This document shows positions 1 to 15,866 of a stretch of DNA of 64,000 nt, piece by piece. This DNA is from Scylla paramamosain (taxonomy: Eukaryota > Arthropoda > Malacostraca > Decapoda > Portunidae). A program made the position numbers and the translations under genes. Positions within the stretch are counted from its first letter, which is position 1, and each line of letters opens with the position of its first letter. The stretch is taken from the NCBI RefSeq assembly GCF_035594125.1, contig NC_087190.1, positions 9,332,604 through 9,396,603 on the forward strand. The letters are read 5' to 3'. The notes beneath the pieces were generated by a model. It was not told where the DNA came from, searched no databases, and worked only from the letters and a program-made list of their open reading frames with translations.

Positions 1-144
1 CACCCTGTGGAGCCACTCAAAGGTGGCACTCAGGCAGAGTTGTCACCTGGTTTGGAGGCTCCAGGCTCTGGTACTCAGTCCGAGTCCCAGTCTGTTGTGT
101 CCGGTATGTTAAGGGTCACTGCCGAGGGCGGGGCGACTCCTAAC

Positions 145-640
145 TCTGCTAGGTAGGTGGGAGTTTCCTTCCCATGTGGAGTGTACCGAAGGCGAGAGCA
201 GGCCGCTCCCAGCTGCGACCAGACACGGTGGGTGTTAGCTCACATAGTGAGCCACCCCTTGTGATTGCTGCTGCTACAACTGCTACCGTACCCAAAGAGA
301 GTTCTGACCCTCAGGGACACATTGCCTCACTTCTTGGCTAAGCAGGAGCGGGAGAAGTAGAGGGTCGGGCAGTGTTTGCAGATAGTAACAACGTCGGCGA
401 AGAGAGGAGGGCAGAGGTTTGGAGCTCCATCTTGTTGTACCATCTGCAGTTAAGGAGGCACAGGTGCTAGTAACACACAGCGGCCTGGTCTATAGCCGTT
501 TTGGAGTCAGGATGATTCGAGAACGCTTGCCGCGGTTCGATGGCCGGGTGTGGCCACGATTGTCGAGTGTTGCTGCGTTGGTCAGTTTAGCAAGCATGAT
601 TACCTCTTGTCTGAGGTCCCTCTTTTCCGTGTAATGTCAA
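145..640 (+). repeat. Dispersed repeat E, copy 1 (gag-like, degenerate)
   Basis: This stretch is recognisably related to 2850-3420: both carry a TTCCTTCCC..GAGTGTACCG block, a GAGCAGG..GCTCCC block, and a downstream block around GCCGTTTTGGAGTCAG followed by a TGTTG(C)..TTGG(T/G)CAG segment. The last segment could encode a decayed CCHC-type zinc knuckle (Cys-Cys-x-x-Gly-Gln), which suggests the gag end of an LTR retrotransposon. No long intact frame remains. The zinc-knuckle reading is inference; the repeat relationship is seen directly. Confidence 0.5.
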
Positions 641-2373
<1,733 letters not shown>

Positions 2374-2442
2374 CTGTGCGCAGCGATGTAAAATGAAGAG
2401 AAATAAGAACGAGTGAAAAGAGAAGGGAAAATATAAAGAGGG

Positions 2443-2630
<188 letters not shown>

Positions 2631-2734
2631 TGTTATGCAGGGCAGCCCAAGAGCCAGAATGAAAGAAGAAAGATAGGAAAAAAAAAAAAAAGCAAGACTG
2701 AGAGGTGAAAGGAAGGGAACAAGGCAATGAGTCA

Positions 2735-2860
2735 TACCCGCCTCACATTGATTATAAAATGCGGCCGTTTACCCGTCATTAATCTTTTTAAATTTTCCTT
2801 ACTTCTCCTTATTACCAAGAGCTGAATTTAATAAGTAAAAGACCAGAACTCTCCTGGGAA
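2735..2860. repeat. Dispersed repeat J, copy 1
   Basis: Shares with 4865-5000 the ordered words GCCTCAC(A/G)TTGAT, AAAATGCGG, TTACCCG, CATTAATC/CATAAATC, TAAATTTT, CTCATTACC(G/A)AGAGC(C/T)GAAT and TAATAA..TAAAAG. It lies downstream of an AT array and directly upstream of repeat E copy 2, so J plus E may be one LTR element (long terminal repeat plus leader and gag). That link is inference. Confidence 0.55.
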
Positions 2861-3420
2861 GGTAGCAATTTCCTTCCCTGCAGAGTGTACCGGAGGCGGG
2901 GAGCAGGCTGCTCCCTTTGCCGGGACCTGACACAGCGGTTTGCAGGTCCACTCAGTGGCCCATGCCTTATGTTAGCTGAGTATACTGCTGCCAGTGTATT
3001 CGAGAAGGTTTCTGTTCCTCTGGGATGCGTTCCCTTATGTTAGCTGAGTATACTGCTGCCAGTGTATTCGAGAAGGTTTCTGTTCCTCTGGGATGCGTTG
3101 CTCCATTTCTTGCTACGGCAGGAGAGGCAGTCTGGAAGAACAGTGTCAGGAGGACTTTGTAGTGAGTAATAATATCCTGAATAGCCGGTGAGGAGAGGAG
3201 GACGGAAGTAGGATGCCATCTAATCAAAGGAGGGGCAGGTGCAGTTAACACGTGGAGTCCCGGTGGTTAGCCGTTTTGGAGTCAGGGAGACTCAGGAGCA
3301 GTGGTTTTGATAGTCTGGTGTGGCAACGTTTGTTGAGTGTTGCCACGTTGGGCAGGTGGGCATCCCTAGCTGCCTCCTGTCTGGGGCCTCTCTTCACCGC
3401 GTTATGGTTGGAGTTGTATT
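2850..3420 (+). repeat. Dispersed repeat E, copy 2 (gag-like, degenerate)
   Basis: Second copy of the repeat at 145-640, with matching start (TTCCTTCCCTGCAGAGTGTACC) and end (GCCGTTTTGGAGTCAG onward). It carries a perfect 68-bp tandem duplication (2965-3100) absent from copy 1. Near 3325-3370 the sequence could encode a decayed zinc knuckle of the Cys-Cys-His-x-Gly-Gln type, so a gag remnant is possible. No intact frame spans it. Confidence 0.5.
2965..3100. repeat. Perfect 68-bp tandem duplication
   Basis: The unit beginning CCTTATGTTAGCTGAG occurs at about 2965-3032 and again at 3033-3100 without a visible mismatch, so the duplication is recent compared with the surrounding decayed repeat. 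Confidence 0.9.
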
Positions 3421-4709
<1,289 letters not shown>

Positions 4710-4864
4710 CAATTCTGAATTGTAAGTGAATTGTAAGTTTGCCTTGTTGATGTTGAGTTTTGTTAAGAATTAAGTTGTGTAAGTTGTGATTTAATTTGTT
4801 GTGTATAGCAAAAAATTTCATGTCATATAACTTCTGTTTTTCTTTTTCTTTTTTTTCTGTGGGA

Positions 4865-5000
4865 GTGACATGTTACGCCTCACGTTGATACACTGTGCTT
4901 TACATATAAAATGCGGGCTGCTTACCCGGCATAAATCTTCCTAAATTTTGCCCTACTTCCCCTCATTACCGAGAGCCGAATCTAATAATTAAAAGAGAGG
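4865..5000. repeat. Dispersed repeat J, copy 2
   Basis: Matches 2735-2860 word by word (GCCTCACGTTGAT, AAAATGCGGG, TTACCCGGCAT, TCATTACCGAGAGCCGAAT) and again lies just downstream of a long AT array. A weaker third relative is at 6055-6190. Confidence 0.55.
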
Positions 5001-5946
<946 letters not shown>

Positions 5947-6054
5947 CAAGAATAATGAACAAAAAAAATGTGAGAACTAAGAAAGAACTGAACAGAGAAA
6001 GAGTAAGATGAGGAGAGAGAGAGACGAAGAGAGAAGAGAGACAACCCGCAGATG

Positions 6055-6190
6055 TGTCGAGTTGAGATGCATAAAATTTAAAGTCTATCTTACCCTCTCT
6101 CCTTGCTCTCTGAGAGCTGAAATTAATAGGACCTATAGCAGAATACATGCTCTTTCCCAGAGTATAATTACTTTTCACCCAGCCCTATGA
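6055..6190. repeat. Dispersed repeat J, weak copy 3
   Basis: Contains the J-like order AAAATTTAAAGTCTATCTTACC..GAGAGCTGAAATTAATA followed by a CACCCAGCCC word shared with the region after J copy 2. It lies just downstream of an AT array, as do copies 1 and 2. Similarity is low. Confidence 0.3.
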
Positions 6191-6624
6191 TTCTTGTAAG
6201 TTAGCATTCAGTTTGAGGGAGAGATGCATTGGGTGGGGGAAAGAGTGGCGAGGGACAGAAGGTGGGCTTTCACCACTTGGCGCTCCACTTCCCTCTTCCC
6301 TCCATCCCTCCCATCCCTCTGTCATGGGTCTGGCGTCGCTGAAGAGTTATAACAGATATTTCATAGATGCCAGCTTAGTAGCAGAGATCTTCCACCAGCC
6401 AAACGCTGAGATTTGAGAGGCATTTTAAAGTGTGACAGGGAGGGCATATTACTTTTATACCTTTTATTACTGCATCACTCGTTATTATATTGAGTACTAG
6501 TTAGGTCCCCATGGTTGGCCAGTATTTGGACAGTTCTCAGTATCATTTCAAGGGCGTGTCAGATCCCTTGTACTTCACTACTCCTACAGGATAGTGACTC
6601 CACCTGCAATCGTATTTGTGACCG
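6191..6624. other. Intergenic, nothing recognised
   Basis: No recognisable coding domain. CT-rich sequence at 6290-6325. Confidence 0.35.
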
Positions 6625-7230
6625 TATTTTGAAGGGAGCAGGCTCTTGTCCTCTCCCCTTGCTGCCAAAACGCGGCCAGTTAGTCATCCTTCAATGGACT
6701 CCAGCAGCGGACGAAGCCTTTGTTGCTACTAAACAAGCACTAAATGATGCCGCCACTCTCATCTTCCCCTCCTTCGACGCCCCTGTCTCCATTGCTACGG
6801 ATGCATCGAACACTGAATTTGGCGCCATCCTTCAACAGTTCACTGACGGAGGTTAGCAACCTATTGCCTTCTTCTCCAAGAAGTTTTCTAGTGCTGAGAC
6901 GAAGTACAGCGCGTTTGATCGGGAACTCTTTGCCATATCCAAAGCCATCAAGAAGTTCGCTACTTCATTGAGGGTCGCCAGTTTCATGTCTACACAGACC
7001 ATAAACCACTCTCCTCCCTCTTCATCAACAACAAAAATTCTTACACTCCGAGACAGCTCCTTCACATCGAGTACATCTCGAAGTTTACTACAGACAATGC
7101 ACCTGCTGACGCATTGCCCCGCATCTCTGCAGTGGGAGCTTCAGCAGAGATTACCAGCAGAGTACAAGACTACACTTCCACTCGAGCGACCTGCAGCCAG
7201 TCAAAAATTTCAAAATTTCCAAACTGTCAA
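6625..7230 (+). pseudogene. Ty3/gypsy RNase H remnant
   Basis: The plus strand encodes the RNase H part of a Ty3/gypsy-type polyprotein: a LQWTPAADEAF lead-in (about 6694), the catalytic TDAS motif (about 6798), an AFFSKKFSSAETKYS block, and, after a one-base frameshift near 6957, a YTDHKPL motif and a DALPRI ending (about 7115). There is an in-frame stop at 6854-6856 where these proteins have a Trp. The adjoining RT and integrase are absent, so this is a truncated relic. The family is distinct from the element at 53.9 kb, whose RNase H is different in sequence. Confidence 0.8.
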
Positions 7231-7386
7231 TAATTCCTTCAAATGTATTAGCCATTTTTAATACTCCCATGTACAAACAATGTATGTATTGAGATTACCA
7301 CCAATTTATTCTAATGTTAAAATGGTTATTGTCTGGTGCAGCCAAATATATACTCAACAAATTTTCCAGCTATCATACGCTCAACA
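7231..7386. other. AT-rich junction
   Basis: AT-rich sequence separating the gypsy remnant from the GC-rich LINE fragment. No feature recognised. Confidence 0.4.
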
Positions 7387-8089
7387 CCGGCGGGAGCGCA
7401 CCGTGGTGCTCCACACCGACTCCAGAACGGGGCTACAAGCTCTACAACAGCCGTATCCCAGCGACAACGTGGGCCTCGTCACCGCCATACTGGGTAGCCT
7501 CCAGAGCCTCGCCGCGCAGGGGCGGCGGGTGAGGCTAAACTGGATACCCAGCCACGTGGGAGTACGAGGCAACGAGGCTGCCGACGCAGCCGCCAAGAGA
7601 GCTGCTAGTGGCCCCCAGGTGACAAGGCATGTGCCGCCCAGCCTGAGCCAAGTGAGGGCGCAAGCCAGGCTCGCCGCAACCAAGCGCGCCCGCCACACGC
7701 ACCGGCAGCTGGAAACAAGGAAGAGACAGGCAGCTTGGTACGCCTCCGCCACTGGCTACCAGTCGTTGGACGCCTCCCAGCAGCAGCCCAGAGCAGACGG
7801 CGTGTTGCTGCAACGCGTAAGGCTGGGCTACTGCACCAGGGAACAGCTGTACGACGACTTTCGGGGGCAGGAGTGCGACCACTGCGGGAGGCACAGCCGC
7901 CACCCGCTAGTGCACTACCTACTGTCCTGTCCGGCCCCCGCCGCCCTCAGACCAACGCCGCCACCACCGGCCCATCCTGTAGGCGGTGATCTCCTCAGCA
8001 GCCGCGAGGCCAGGGCTGCCCTCATCGTCCGCCACACGCCCACAGACCTGATGCTGCGAGTTCTCAGGGCAGCGCCCCCGCCCCGCTGA
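7387..8089 (+). CDS. RNase H domain of a LINE ORF2 (partial, 5' truncated)
   Basis: Open frame continuous with AT-rich upstream sequence (the open frame runs from 7280), so the true start is lost by truncation. It encodes a ribonuclease H that would remove RNA template after reverse transcription, with visible catalytic Asp residues in HTDS and in GNEAAD, and a C-terminal zinc-binding cluster. The protein ends with a Pro/Arg-rich tail. It cannot act in retrotransposition alone because RT and endonuclease are absent. Confidence 0.7.
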
Positions 8090-8291
8090 ACAGGTCGCAG
8101 CTCCTTTTCTGACCGGCGAGCAGCACTCCTCGCCGCGCCACCGCACCGCCCACCACCGGGACCCAAGACTCCCCCACCTGCGGGCTGGTGCCCGCTTTGT
8201 GTATTATGTATATTCATGTATATTTTTCTTTTTGTGCAATATGTATATATGTATATGTGACATAATACTCAATAAACCTTTAATAATAAAT
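7387..8291 (+). mobile_element. Non-LTR retrotransposon 3' end (family F): RNase H + 3' UTR
   Basis: A GC-rich insertion in AT-rich surroundings. The frame ending at 8089 encodes an RNase H domain: a HTDS motif (about 7417), WIPSHVG (about 7541), and GNEAADAAAK (about 7569). A Cys-x2-Cys..His..Cys cluster follows (CDHCGRHSRHPLVHYLLSC, about 7876-7932), typical of the C-terminus of I/R1/Jockey-group LINE proteins. The upstream RT is missing, so the copy is 5' truncated at about 7387. A 3' UTR of about 200 bp runs to an AATAAACC..AATAATAAA end near 8291. The reading frame is intact for about 230 codons, so this is one of the younger insertions here. Confidence 0.8.
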
Positions 8292-8394
8292 CCAGCAATC
8301 ATACCAGACGGAGCCCAAGTATATTTTGCTTCCTTTAACCAGCAGATAATAGCTAGCATATTGCACACCATTACACCAACAGAAGCAATCTTAT
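8292..8394. other. Unassigned junction
   Basis: About 100 bp between the poly-adenylation-like end of family F and a family A fragment. No similarity recognised. Confidence 0.35.
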
Positions 8395-8692
8395 TAGAGA
8401 TGGTTTTGGCTATGTGCCAGAAATCACATGGGGAATTACATCTTGAAAGATTTTGACATTTTCTATCAATGAAGGAGTATTTGGCTAGTTGGAGAACTAA
8501 CCTAGCATGGTTCCGGGCAGAAATATAAAGTGCGTGAGATTCCATTGTTTAAAGGCTAAAGTACCTCTTGTGGGCCACCTCTCCACCATGTATAGCACGA
8601 GAACAGCCTGTCTTAAACCAAGATTTGAAAGGTTTAGGTTGAAAGAGTGAGGAATGTACCCCTCTATGCCCTACACTAACTTTAACTCTTCC
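8395..8692 (-). mobile_element. Family A LINE fragment (endonuclease-RT linker)
   Basis: Reverse-complement match to the linker of family A copies (compare 40390-40690 and 39420-39700): words for the segment ending in the RNHA..VLQLAK and SRAIHD..V.H motifs are visible. Both ends are truncated and divergence is high, so this is an old fragment. Confidence 0.7.
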
Positions 8693-9015
8693 AGAAAATA
8701 ATGCGTTCTCGCATTATACAGTAGGATTGGCACGACATGATAGTGGTCCATTCTTCTGACATCGGGACAGACCCAGAACCAGCATCAGGAGCAGACCCAC
8801 GGTGTTGGGATTGGAACCTGGTATAAAGACAAATACCAAGGACAAGAAAACCCAACGTATGGGTGGCCCCAAGTATTAAGTGGGACCACCAGGGCAGAAA
8901 CTAGGAGTACACAGGCAACTGGGACAGGTGACCCACAGGGACCTGGGTAGCCAAGATGTCTTGCTTTATGGGTGAGGTCTAGTCCACGGCAGGCAATGTA
9001 AGGTTCAAAAGGACA
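8693..9015. other. Unassigned
   Basis: No domain recognised. It may continue the envelope-like remnant (9016-9790) on the minus strand as its decayed C-terminal part or a downstream untranslated region. Confidence 0.3.
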
Positions 9016-9790
9016 TTAAGGACCCGTGGCTCCCAGCCTGCTAGGAGTGGGACCAGGGAGAGCGGAGAGGAGTTGATGCTGAGCGTGAAGGGCTCCCATG
9101 CCATTAATGGTCAGTTTTAGCTTAGTAAAGGAGTCTGATGGGGAGACCGTAGTCAGTGTCGTAGGGGTATAGGCCCAACAAGAAGGGAGCTGGTAGAAGT
9201 ATGCCCAAAACGTTTTCAACACCCTTTTAGGACATAAGGAGAGTGCATCTGTTTTTTCAAGGAAGAGAGCTATTTCACAGACAAGGCTATTTGTGTCATA
9301 AACAAGCCCAGCAGGAGGACAGATAAATAAAGTCATGTTGTCAACACATGTCAAAATCTTATAGCAATATATAAGCATTTCTATCCTCAGCAGTAGCTAA
9401 GTACTTAGCAGCAGGAACAGTTTCAACAAAATAGGGTGAATCAATACCTTGATATGGTAAACCATGAACATGAAATATATCAAAAACATCAGCAGGGTCA
9501 CCTCTCAAAGAGATAAGCAAGTAATAACACAGAGAATTTTCTCTATAAACTGATGAACACTCTGGTTCTACAGGAAATAACAAGCCTGGGAGTTTGAGAG
9601 AAGCATACCTTAAAATATCTAAGAATACATCGTTAGGGATAAGAGTAGAGGCATATGTTTCTAACATTTCCTGGAAACCTATTTTCATATTAGTGAGGTC
9701 ATGATCTAAGTCAGATAAGGCAAGTTAAATTCGTGAAATAGTTTCTAGTTAGTGTTCCTCTAATTCCTGATTTTTAATAAAATGAGCCTT
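9016..9790 (-). pseudogene. Envelope/fusion-glycoprotein-like remnant (candidate)
   Basis: Minus-strand frames 9359-9688 and 9016-9378 overlap end to end and read as two halves of one decayed protein. The first is helical with few Cys; the second has spaced Cys residues, including a CPPAGLVYD segment followed by CEIALF and LCP. This pattern resembles envelope-like proteins carried by some arthropod LTR retroelements or derived from viral glycoproteins. I could not assign a family. Stops and a frame change interrupt it, and it cannot encode an intact product. It might instead be an unrelated degenerate gene. No LTR or gag-pol was found adjacent. Confidence 0.3.
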
Positions 9791-10218
9791 CACATCTAAC
9801 CTAATTTAATAAAATGACGGTTTAAGACGTAATCGTCATTTTCAGTGCAAGGGTGAATACAAGTCCAGCTCTCGGGGGTTATTCTCGTTCCGGGAGAATC
9901 GTTGTCATTAATCCGAAAAAAGAAATGTCTGGAAGAGAGAAATAAAATTCTGAGCTTAAATGTGGACTTAGACAAAGAGCAACCTGTGTTACTGTTTTTG
10001 TACAGTCTCAAAAAAGAGAAACCAACAAGAAGACAGAGACTAAAGTGTGTGAGACAGTCGATGAAAATAAGTGAGCTTGGTATGTAAACTTAAGCATATT
10101 TTCGAACTGCACAAAAGGCATGATGTGACGTCCCAATAAACTTTTTTTTTCAATAATTTGGCTTTAACAAGATGCACATACTGTTATGTAGAACGTAATT
10201 AGGAGGAATGAGAATGCA
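9791..10218. other. Intergenic, nothing recognised
   Basis: No domain or repeat relation recognised. Confidence 0.35.
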
Positions 10219-10219
10219 A

Positions 10220-10272
<53 letters not shown>
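10219..10272. repeat. (GA)n microsatellite
   Basis: GA array of about 54 bp with one AA interruption near 10241. Confidence 0.95.
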
Positions 10273-12094
<1,822 letters not shown>

Positions 12095-12151
12095 TTCATT
12101 ATTATTGTTATTATTATTATTATCATTAGTAGTAGTAGTAGTAGTAGTAGT

Positions 12152-12194
<43 letters not shown>

Positions 12195-12399
12195 ATGGCA
12201 GTAGTAGTAGTTGTAGTTGTGATATTTGTATTAGTAATAGTAGTAGCAGCTTTTGTTGCTGCTGCTGCTGCTGCTGCTGCTTTTGTTACTGCTGCTACTG
12301 TTGTTAATGCTACTACTACTGTTGCTGCTATTCCTACTACTACTGCTGCTGTTGTTATTGTTAGTACTGCTGCTGCTGCTGTTACTGCTGCTGCCTTAG
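12095..12399. repeat. Compound trinucleotide repeat block (ATT, TAG, CAG, CTG)
   Basis: Successive runs of (ATT/TTA)n at about 12095-12125, (TAG)n at about 12127-12153, (CAG)n at about 12153-12190, then mixed TAG/CTG/TACTG triplets to about 12399. It gives long homopolymeric Ser/Ala/Cys frames that are not genes. It ends exactly where a family A 3' segment begins. Confidence 0.9.
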
Positions 12400-14190
12400 C
12401 CGCAGGGATTTCCAGAGTTTACCAGAGAAAGGGATGAATGATTGAGAATACTGGTTAACTCTTGCGTTAGAGAGGTGGACAGAATAGGGGTGAGAGAAAG
12501 AAGAAAGTCTTGTGCAGCGAGGCCGCGGGAGGAGGGGAAGCATGCAGTTAGCAAGATCAGAAGAGCAGTTAGCATGAAAATAGTGGTAGAAGATAGCTAG
12601 AGATGCAACATTGCGGCGGTGAGAGAGAGAGACTGAAGACAGTCAGTTAGAGGAGAGGAGTTGATGAGACGAAAAGTTTTTGATTCCACCCTGTCTAGAA
12701 GAGCAGTATGAGTGGAACCCCCCCCCCAGACATATGAAGCATACTCTATACATGGACGGATAATGCCCTTGTACAGAGTTCGCAGCTGGGGGAACGAGAA
12801 AATAAGGAGACGCCCGGAGAAGTTTCTAGTTCAGATTATAAGTAAAGGACAGACCGAGGATGTTCAGTGTAGAAGAGGGGGATAGTTGAGTGTCGTTGAA
12901 GAAGAGGGGATAGTTGTTTGGAAGGTTGTGTTGAGTTGATAGATGGAGGAATTTAGTTTTTGAGGCATTGACCAATACTAAGTTTCCTCTGCCCCAATCA
13001 GAAATTTTAGAAAGATCAGAAGTCAAGCGTTCTGTGGCTTCCCTGCGTGATATGTTTACCTCCTGAAAAGATGGACGTCTATGAAAAGACGTGGAAAAGT
13101 GCAGGGTGGTATCATCAGCATAGGACTGGATAGGACAACAAGTTTGGTTTAGAAGATCACTAATGAATAATAAGAAGAGAGTGGGTGACAGGACAGAACC
13201 CTGAGGAACACCACTGTTAATAGATTTAGGAGAAGAACAGTGACCGTCTACCACAGCAGCAATAGAACGGTCAGAAAGGAAACCTGTGATGAAGTTACAG
13301 AGAGAAGGATAGGAGCCGTAGGAGGGTAGTTTGGAAATCAAAGCTTTGTGCCAGACTCTATCATAAGCTTTTGATATGTCCAAGGCAACAACAAAAGTTT
13401 CACCAAAATCTCTAAAAGAGGATGACCAAGACTCAATAAGGAAAGCCAGAAGATCACCAGTAGAGTAGAGACGGAACCCATACTGGCGATCAGATAGAAG
13501 GTTGTGGAGTGATAGATGTTCAAGGATCTTCCTGTTGAGGATAGATTCAAAAACTTTAGATAGGCAGGGAATTAAAGCAATAGGACGGTAGTTTGAGGGA
13601 TTAGACGGTCACCCTCTTTTGGAACAGGCTGAATGTAGGCAAACTTCCAGCAGGAAGGAAAGGTAGATGTTGACAGACAGAGCTGAAAGAGTTTGAGTAG
13701 GCAAGGTTTGAGTAGGCATGGAGGAACAGTTTCGGAGAACAATAGGAGGGACCCCATTAAGTCTATAAGCCTTCCGAAGGTTTAGGCCAGCAAGGGCTTT
13801 AAAAAAACATTAGTGAACATTGAAGTGTCCAAGGATGGAGATCTCTGCAAAAAGGAAGAGGGTCAGAATGTGCTCCACTTTGGAAGTTAAGTAGTCAAAG
13901 AATTCCTTATAGTCAGAGGAGTTAGGTGAGAGGTACACAGCACAGATAAATTTAGTTTGAGAGTGACTCTGTAGTCGTAGCTAGATGGTGGAAAACTCAG
14001 AAGACTCAGGAGCGTGGGCACGAGAGCAGATTAAGTCATTGCGCACATAAACGCAACAACCAGCTTTGGACTGAAAATGGGGATAGAGAAAGTAGGAGGG
14101 AACAGAAAAGGGGCTACCATCAGTTTTCTTAGTTTCAGTGAGTTTCAGTGAGGAAAAGATGAGGTTTAGAAGAGGAGAGGTCATGTTCTA
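12400..14190 (-). mobile_element. Family A LINE copy A1a, internally deleted
   Basis: Minus-strand non-LTR element. The RT is recognisable in 12826-13383: [24 protein letters not shown] and [11 protein letters not shown] deletion of about 55 bp near 12800 removes part of the RT C-terminal region. Near 13800 the sequence jumps from the start of RT (LNLRKAYRL) directly to mid-endonuclease (GDF-type motif region), deleting the linker and changing frame. The upstream end stops at about 14190 within the endonuclease. There the A-tail of copy A1b abuts it. Multiple frameshifts: non-functional. Confidence 0.85.
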
Positions 14191-15418
14191 CAGATTTTTT
14201 TTTTTTTTTTAATGTAGGAAGGACACTGGCCAAGCCAACAAAAATCTAATAAAAAATTATGCCCACTGAAATGCCAGTCCCATAAAAGGGTCAAAGCAGT
14301 GGTCAAAATTGAAGAATAAGTGTCTTGAAACCTCCCTCTTGAAGGATTTCAACTCGTAGAAAGGTGGAAATACAGAAGCAGGCAGGGAGTTCCAGAGTTT
14401 ACCAGAGAAAGGGATGAATGATTGAGAATACTAGTTAACTCTTGCGTTAGAGAGGTGGACAGAATACAGGTGAGAGAAAGAAGAAAGTCTTGTGCAGCGA
14501 GGCCGCGGAAGGAGGGGAGGCATGCAGTTAGCAAGATCAGAAGAGCAGTTAGCATGAAAAGACAGCTAGATATGCAACATTGCGGCGGTGAGAGAGAGGC
14601 TGAAGACAGTCAGTTAGAGGAGAGAAGTTGATGAGACGAAAAGCTTTTGATTCCACCCTGTCTAGAAGAGCAGTATGAGTGGAACCCCCCCAGACATGTG
14701 AAGCATACTCCATACTCCATTTCTTATAGTCAGAGGAGTTAGGTGAGAGGTATACAGCACAGATAAATTTAGTATGAGAGTGACTCTGTAGTCGTAGCCA
14801 GATGGTGGAAAACTCGGAAGATTCAAGAGCGTGGGCAAGAGAGCAGGTTAAGTCATTGCGCACATAAACGCAGCATCCAGCTTTTGGATCGAAAATGAGG
14901 ATAGAAAAAGTAGGAGGGAACAGAAAAGGGGCTACTGTCAGTTGCCTCAGACACCTGAGTTTCAGTGAGGAAAAGAAGATGAGGTTTACAAGAGGAGAGG
15001 TGGTGTTCTACAGATTGAAAATTAGATCTTAGACTGCGAATGTTGCAGAAGTTAATGAAGAAAAAGTTGAGGGCGGTGTCAAGACACTTAGGGTCGTCGA
15101 CAGAAAGGCAGTCCGACCTGGGGACATTTATGGTCCCCTCTCCAGATGGGGAGTCCGAGGCTGGTGTAGGAGTCGCCATGATGATTTTAAAATTTTTGAG
15201 TGAAGGGTGTGTGTGTTATTAGGTGCTTGTAGTTTTGTGTGGAGGAAGAGAGTTGTCTTTAGAGGGCAGGTTGTCACTGTGTTGTGAGACACAAAGGGAA
15301 ACGTTCAGTGAGGTCACAGCTGGGTTTAATGATAAGTTCACAGCACCCGCTGAACAGTGCTTTAGACCTCACTGGGAGTAATTATCGTTTCGGCAGGTGT
15401 CTACTGCCTCCTCCTTAG
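14191..15418 (-). mobile_element. Family A LINE copy A1b, both termini kept, RT core deleted
   Basis: This copy has the element 3' end (A-tail complement at about 14191-14210 and the conserved CTTGGCCAGTGTCC-type terminus) and the 5' end. The 5' UTR matches 59843-60082 (shared word CCGAAACGATAATTA and onward) and is followed by an ATG at 15177-15179, giving a protein starting MATPTPASDSPSGE. Near 14720 the endonuclease motif SSDYKK is fused in frame to [10 protein letters not shown] of the RT C-terminal region, removing the whole catalytic RT. It therefore looks like an internal-deletion derivative of about 1.2 kb. Confidence 0.8.
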
Positions 15419-15439
15419 TTTGCTGCTGTTGGTGTTGCT

Positions 15440-15700
15440 CTGCTACCAACGATGTCGAACTGCTCTCCTTCTGGTATCGACCATAAGTTAAATCTCCCTC
15501 AACTTTTTCTTCATTTGCATCTGCCTTAGAGCTAATTTTGAATCTGTAGAACATCACCTCTCCTCTACTAAACCTCATCTTCTTTTCTTCACCAAAACTC
15601 AGGTATCTGAGGTAACTGACAGTAGCCACTCCTCTGTTCATTCCTACTTTCTCTATCCTGATTTTCATTCCAAAGCTGAATGTTTTCTCTATGTAGGAGC
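15440..15700 (+). mobile_element. Family A 5' fragment, plus strand
   Basis: Matches the endonuclease N-terminal region of family A in the plus direction (compare 26868-27050 and 60200-60390), with words for ..NFESVEHHLSS..LTETQVSE..-type sequence. It is head to head with copy A1b, whose 5' end lies at about 15418. It is heavily diverged and truncated at about 15700. Confidence 0.65.
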
Positions 15701-15788
15701 TGCATGAATTCAAAAGATATTCTCCAGTTACGTCCTGATAATGTTCAACGAGTGGCCAAAATTAGAGGAAATCATGCTCACCTTTTAT

Positions 15789-15790
<2 letters not shown>

Positions 15791-15863
<73 letters not shown>
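15791..15863. repeat. (TC)n microsatellite
   Basis: Uninterrupted TC array of about 73 bp, located between the family A fragment and the gag of family B copy 1. Confidence 0.97.

Positions 15864-15866
<3 letters not shown>

Noticed and set aside
7381..8217. Several long minus-strand frames in the GC-rich block
   Set aside because: Shadow frames opposite the RNase H coding strand; only the plus frame carries RNase H motifs.
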